Shown here one piece after another: positions 30,459 through 33,333 of a stretch of 33,333 bases of DNA; position 1 is the stretch's first letter, and each line of letters begins with the position of its first letter. The DNA comes from Thermoplasma sp. GTDB taxonomy: Archaea > Thermoplasmatota > Thermoplasmata > Thermoplasmatales > Thermoplasmataceae. The stretch spans positions 1 through 33,333 of the forward strand of contig NZ_JAGDXM010000040.1 of assembly GCF_023256435.1 (NCBI RefSeq), given 5' to 3'. The translations under genes and the position numbers were made by a program. The notes below the pieces were generated by a model that had not been told where the DNA came from, ran no database searches, and saw nothing but the letters and a program-made list of their open reading frames with translations.

Positions 30459-30983
30459 TTACTGAGCTAAGTTTTCCGGTGGAAGCATGAGTAAAATTAC
30501 GAAGTACGTTGATGCGCCTGCAGCGTTGATGAATATGATAGTATCAGGATATGGGATGCCAGGTTCCATCGATCTTACAGCCTGCTGATTCACGAGTAGC
30601 GTTACGTTATAGGTCTGTGGAGTCGTGGTGGCATTTGTGATCTCGATATAGTTTCCGGTGGAGTTTATGTAGGTTATGTTCTCCCATACATACGCGCTTC
30701 TGTTCAGTGGAGCTATGTCGTAAGCATACACAGGATCAGAGCTGGAATTCAATGTAAAATTCAGCGTTATCTTCTGCGTATATGGAGTTACGAAATATAT
30801 GTAATAACTCGAATTGTTGACTTTTTCAATATAATCTGTTTTTAGTTCAGGTTTTACGGTCATTTTACCTGATACGCTGACAGAAGTGGATGAGGAAGAA
30901 TGACCTGTGACTTCATAGGTCATAGCCGCAAACATTATTAAAACAGCTATGCTTATCGCAATGCTTGCCGTCTTTGAAAGCAT
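30459..30983 (-). CDS. Secreted/surface hypothetical protein with signal peptide
   Basis: 'MLSKTASIAISIAVLIMFAAMTYEV' signal/TM, many N-glycosylation sequons, C-terminal hydrophobic segment; start 30983 placed ~27 nt after TATA-like 'TTTTATATG' on the minus strand. Confidence 0.6.
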   Translation of the reverse strand: MLSKTASIAISIAVLIMFAAMTYEVTGHSSSSTSVSVSGKMTVKPELKTDYIEKVNNSSYYIYFVTPYTQKITLNFTLNSSSDPVYAYDIAPLNRSAYVWENITYINSTGNYIEITNATTTPQTYNVTLLVNQQAVRSMEPGIPYPDTIIFINAAGASTYFVILLMLPPENLAQ

Positions 30984-31019
30984 ATTCCTGAATTTAATAT
31001 ACATATAAAATGTTTTCCG

Positions 31020-31044
31020 ATAATTAATTAACAAATAATTAATT
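31020..31044 (+). repeat. Direct repeat ATAATTAATT x2 (15-bp period), possible operator
   Basis: 'ataattaatt' at 31020-31029 and 31035-31044, just upstream of the TATA box of the MFS-MarR operon and in the divergent intergenic region. Confidence 0.45.
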
Positions 31045-31050
31045 GATTAA

Positions 31051-31061
31051 GTATTTATAAG
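31051..31061 (+). promoter_or_regulatory. Putative TATA box for MFS-MarR operon
   Basis: 'gtatttataag' 20-29 bp upstream of ATG 31080. Confidence 0.45.
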
Positions 31062-31079
31062 AGTTTTCTATCCACGATT

Positions 31080-32825
31080 ATGGTTCAGTACAAATGGGTT
31101 GCGCTCTCGAACACAACCATTGGAGTCCTTATGGCTTCGATTAACGGTACAATTCTTATGATCTCGTTGCCAGCCATATTCAGAGGTATAGACCTGAACC
31201 CATTCCTGCCTTCGTCGTTCCAGTATCTCCTCTGGATCCTGATGGGATACATGGTCGTCACCGCTGTCCTTCTTGTTACGGTTGGCAGGCTTTCTGATAT
31301 ATATGGCAGAGTTAGATTGTTCAATTTCGGGTTTGCCATATTTACTGCGGGTTCCATACTGCTGTTCCTTACTCCAGGTCATGGAACAACGGCTGCGCTG
31401 TATCTCATCGTCTTCAGAATGATACAGGCTATCGGTGCATCGTTCCTCTTTGCAAACTCAGCTGCGATAATAACAGACGCATTTCCATCAAACGAGAGGG
31501 GTAAGGCTATGGGCATAAACCAGATCGCAGCCCTGGCCGGATCGCTGATAGGTCTGATCGTGGGTGGAATACTGGCCACGATAAACTGGCGCTACGTCTT
31601 TCTTGTCAGCGTTCCTGTAGGTGCACTAGGTACAATATGGTCCTATCTGAAGCTCAAGGATCAGTCCGTCAGGAGAAAAGATGAAAGGATCGATCTGCCA
31701 GGTAACGTCACCTTTGCAGCTGGATTGACGCTTATACTGATAGGCATAACCTATGGTCTGATGCCGTATGGATCATCAAGCATGGGATGGGCAAATCCAT
31801 GGGTCATGGCATCCATGATATCTGGGGCCGCCATGCTCATAGCTTTTCCGTTCATCGAACTTCATGTGGATCAGCCCATGTTTGACATGCATCTCTTCAA
31901 ATACAGGGGCTTTACGTTCGGTAATTTCGCCGGATTCTTTCAGTCCATGGGAATGGGCGGGGTCATGTTCATGGTCATCATACTGCTGCAGGGTATATGG
32001 CTGCCTCTCCATGGATATTCCTATTCATCCGTCCCGTTCTGGGCAGGAATATACACGATACCCATGATGGCAGGCTTCGTAATATTTGGCCCTATAAGTG
32101 GTGCCCTATCGGATAGAATAGGCGCCAGGTTCCTGACAACTCTAGGAATGATCGTCGGTGCCGTGGCGTTCATACTTCTTACATTATTCCCGTACAACTT
32201 TAGCTATCCTCCATTCGCCGCAACACTGTTCATGATGGGATCAGGCATGGGACTATTTGGAGCTCCAAATATCACCGCAGTGATGAACTCACTTCCCCCT
32301 CACTACCGTGGCACAGGGTCAGGTATGAGATCTACGCTGCAAAATACTGGGCAGACTGCCAGTATGGGTATATTCTTCTCAATAGTACTCATCACTCTTA
32401 CATCGTATCTCTCATCATCATTCAACACGGCTTTGGCTGCTGCTGGAGCATCTATTCTCATCCCTGTATTCGACAAGATACCTGCCACTTCAGCACTGTT
32501 CTCAGCTTTCCTTGGATATAACCCAATGGCGACCATACTCGGTCTTCTACCCTCTTCATTTTCTTCACTCATAAGCCCGGCATCACTTTCGATCCTTGAA
32601 GGTACGCATTGGTTCCCATTGGCGCTTGCTCCAGCATTCATGAAAGCTCTGCATGCATCGTTCTATGCCGGTGCAGGAATTCTTGTAATAGCTGCTCTAC
32701 TGTCGGCATTCAGAGGAAAGAGATTCATCTACGGCGAAGACACAGAATTTAAGGAGAAGATCCAAGAAAAGACGGAAACCAAGGTATCAGCACAGGTTGA
32801 AGTAATGAGGGATGGAAAGAAATGA
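31080..32825 (+). CDS. MFS drug transporter, EmrB/QacA-like (DHA2, about 14 TM)
   Basis: '[43 protein letters not shown]', '[34 protein letters not shown]', '[16 protein letters not shown]'. Confidence 0.92.
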   Translation: MVQYKWVALSNTTIGVLMASINGTILMISLPAIFRGIDLNPFLPSSFQYLLWILMGYMVVTAVLLVTVGRLSDIYGRVRLFNFGFAIFTAGSILLFLTPGHGTTAALYLIVFRMIQAIGASFLFANSAAIITDAFPSNERGKAMGINQIAALAGSLIGLIVGGILATINWRYVFLVSVPVGALGTIWSYLKLKDQSVRRKDERIDLPGNVTFAAGLTLILIGITYGLMPYGSSSMGWANPWVMASMISGAAMLIAFPFIELHVDQPMFDMHLFKYRGFTFGNFAGFFQSMGMGGVMFMVIILLQGIWLPLHGYSYSSVPFWAGIYTIPMMAGFVIFGPISGALSDRIGARFLTTLGMIVGAVAFILLTLFPYNFSYPPFAATLFMMGSGMGLFGAPNITAVMNSLPPHYRGTGSGMRSTLQNTGQTASMGIFFSIVLITLTSYLSSSFNTALAAAGASILIPVFDKIPATSALFSAFLGYNPMATILGLLPSSFSSLISPASLSILEGTHWFPLALAPAFMKALHASFYAGAGILVIAALLSAFRGKRFIYGEDTEFKEKIQEKTETKVSAQVEVMRDGKK

Positions 32826-33283
32826 TGGAAGAGGATTGCGAGACATTGATGGATATCTGGCATCATTTTGCCAGAGTTTATATACTTGGAAAGAAACGTA
32901 TGGAGGATAGTCTCCAGATCATGCAGTTGAAGCCCATAGAGGTGCGAATACTCCACCACCTTTCCGAGGAAAATTCAAATGTGAACAGGCTTGCAGAGAT
33001 GAACTTTGTCACTCCAGCATGGATAACGGGCGTGCTTGACGATCTTGAAAGCAGAGGTTTCATAGAAAGATCCAGGAACTCAGCAGACAGGAGGGTAGTA
33101 AACGTGGAAATCACAGAAAAGGGAAGGCAGGTTCTAACTGAGAGTCATCGCATATACATCAATTTCATCAGGGAATCGATCAGTTCTTTCAGCAGGGAAG
33201 AGATAGACGAGTTCACCAAGCTTCTGAAGAAGATCGAAGAGAGCCTTGATAAAAAAATAACAGAGGATGATAGATCTTTGTGA
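32822..33283 (+). CDS. MarR-family transcriptional regulator
   Basis: '[52 protein letters not shown]' MarR wHTH; ATGA overlap with the MFS gene. Confidence 0.92.
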   Translation: MMEEDCETLMDIWHHFARVYILGKKRMEDSLQIMQLKPIEVRILHHLSEENSNVNRLAEMNFVTPAWITGVLDDLESRGFIERSRNSADRRVVNVEITEKGRQVLTESHRIYINFIRESISSFSREEIDEFTKLLKKIEESLDKKITEDDRSL

Positions 33284-33333
33284 GCTACTCCTAAGCTAAA
33301 GCATCGGATCTTCCTTTCATCGAAGAGACATCT

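Overview
The window reads as a euryarchaeal chromosome segment. Gene content, A/T-rich archaeal TATA boxes 25-30 bp upstream of leaderless starts, and a bacterial-type (class II) HMG-CoA reductase suggest Thermoplasma or a close relative; this lineage call is inference. The core is a tRNA-Lys/rpoH-rpoB-rpoA'-rpoA''-nusA transcription operon, followed by a translation-initiation/small-subunit-maturation cluster (eIF1A, Rio1 kinase, initiator tRNA-Met, and an inverted Dim2/Pno1-like KH protein). Upstream lies an RPA/RPA-associated operon. Downstream are acyl-CoA dehydrogenase, inorganic pyrophosphatase, a TPR/STAND-like ATPase, pyrDK, an MFS transporter, class II HMG-CoA reductase, a membrane-anchored Holliday-resolvase-like nuclease, a lone N6-adenine DNA methyltransferase with an AbrB-like neighbour, and an MFS-MarR efflux operon. 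The first ~5 kb is more A/T-rich and accessory: secreted proteins, an ER-type signal peptidase and a tail-to-tail pair of paralogous winged-helix proteins. No CRISPR array, transposase, rRNA or integrase was seen. The most interesting signals are the winged-helix pair, the inverted-repeat/uORF leader before eIF1A, the initiator tRNA embedded in the initiation-factor cluster, the rpoA'/rpoA'' junction Shine-Dalgarno, the signal peptidase/secreted protein neighbourhood, the degenerate STAND ATPase and the methyltransferase island.
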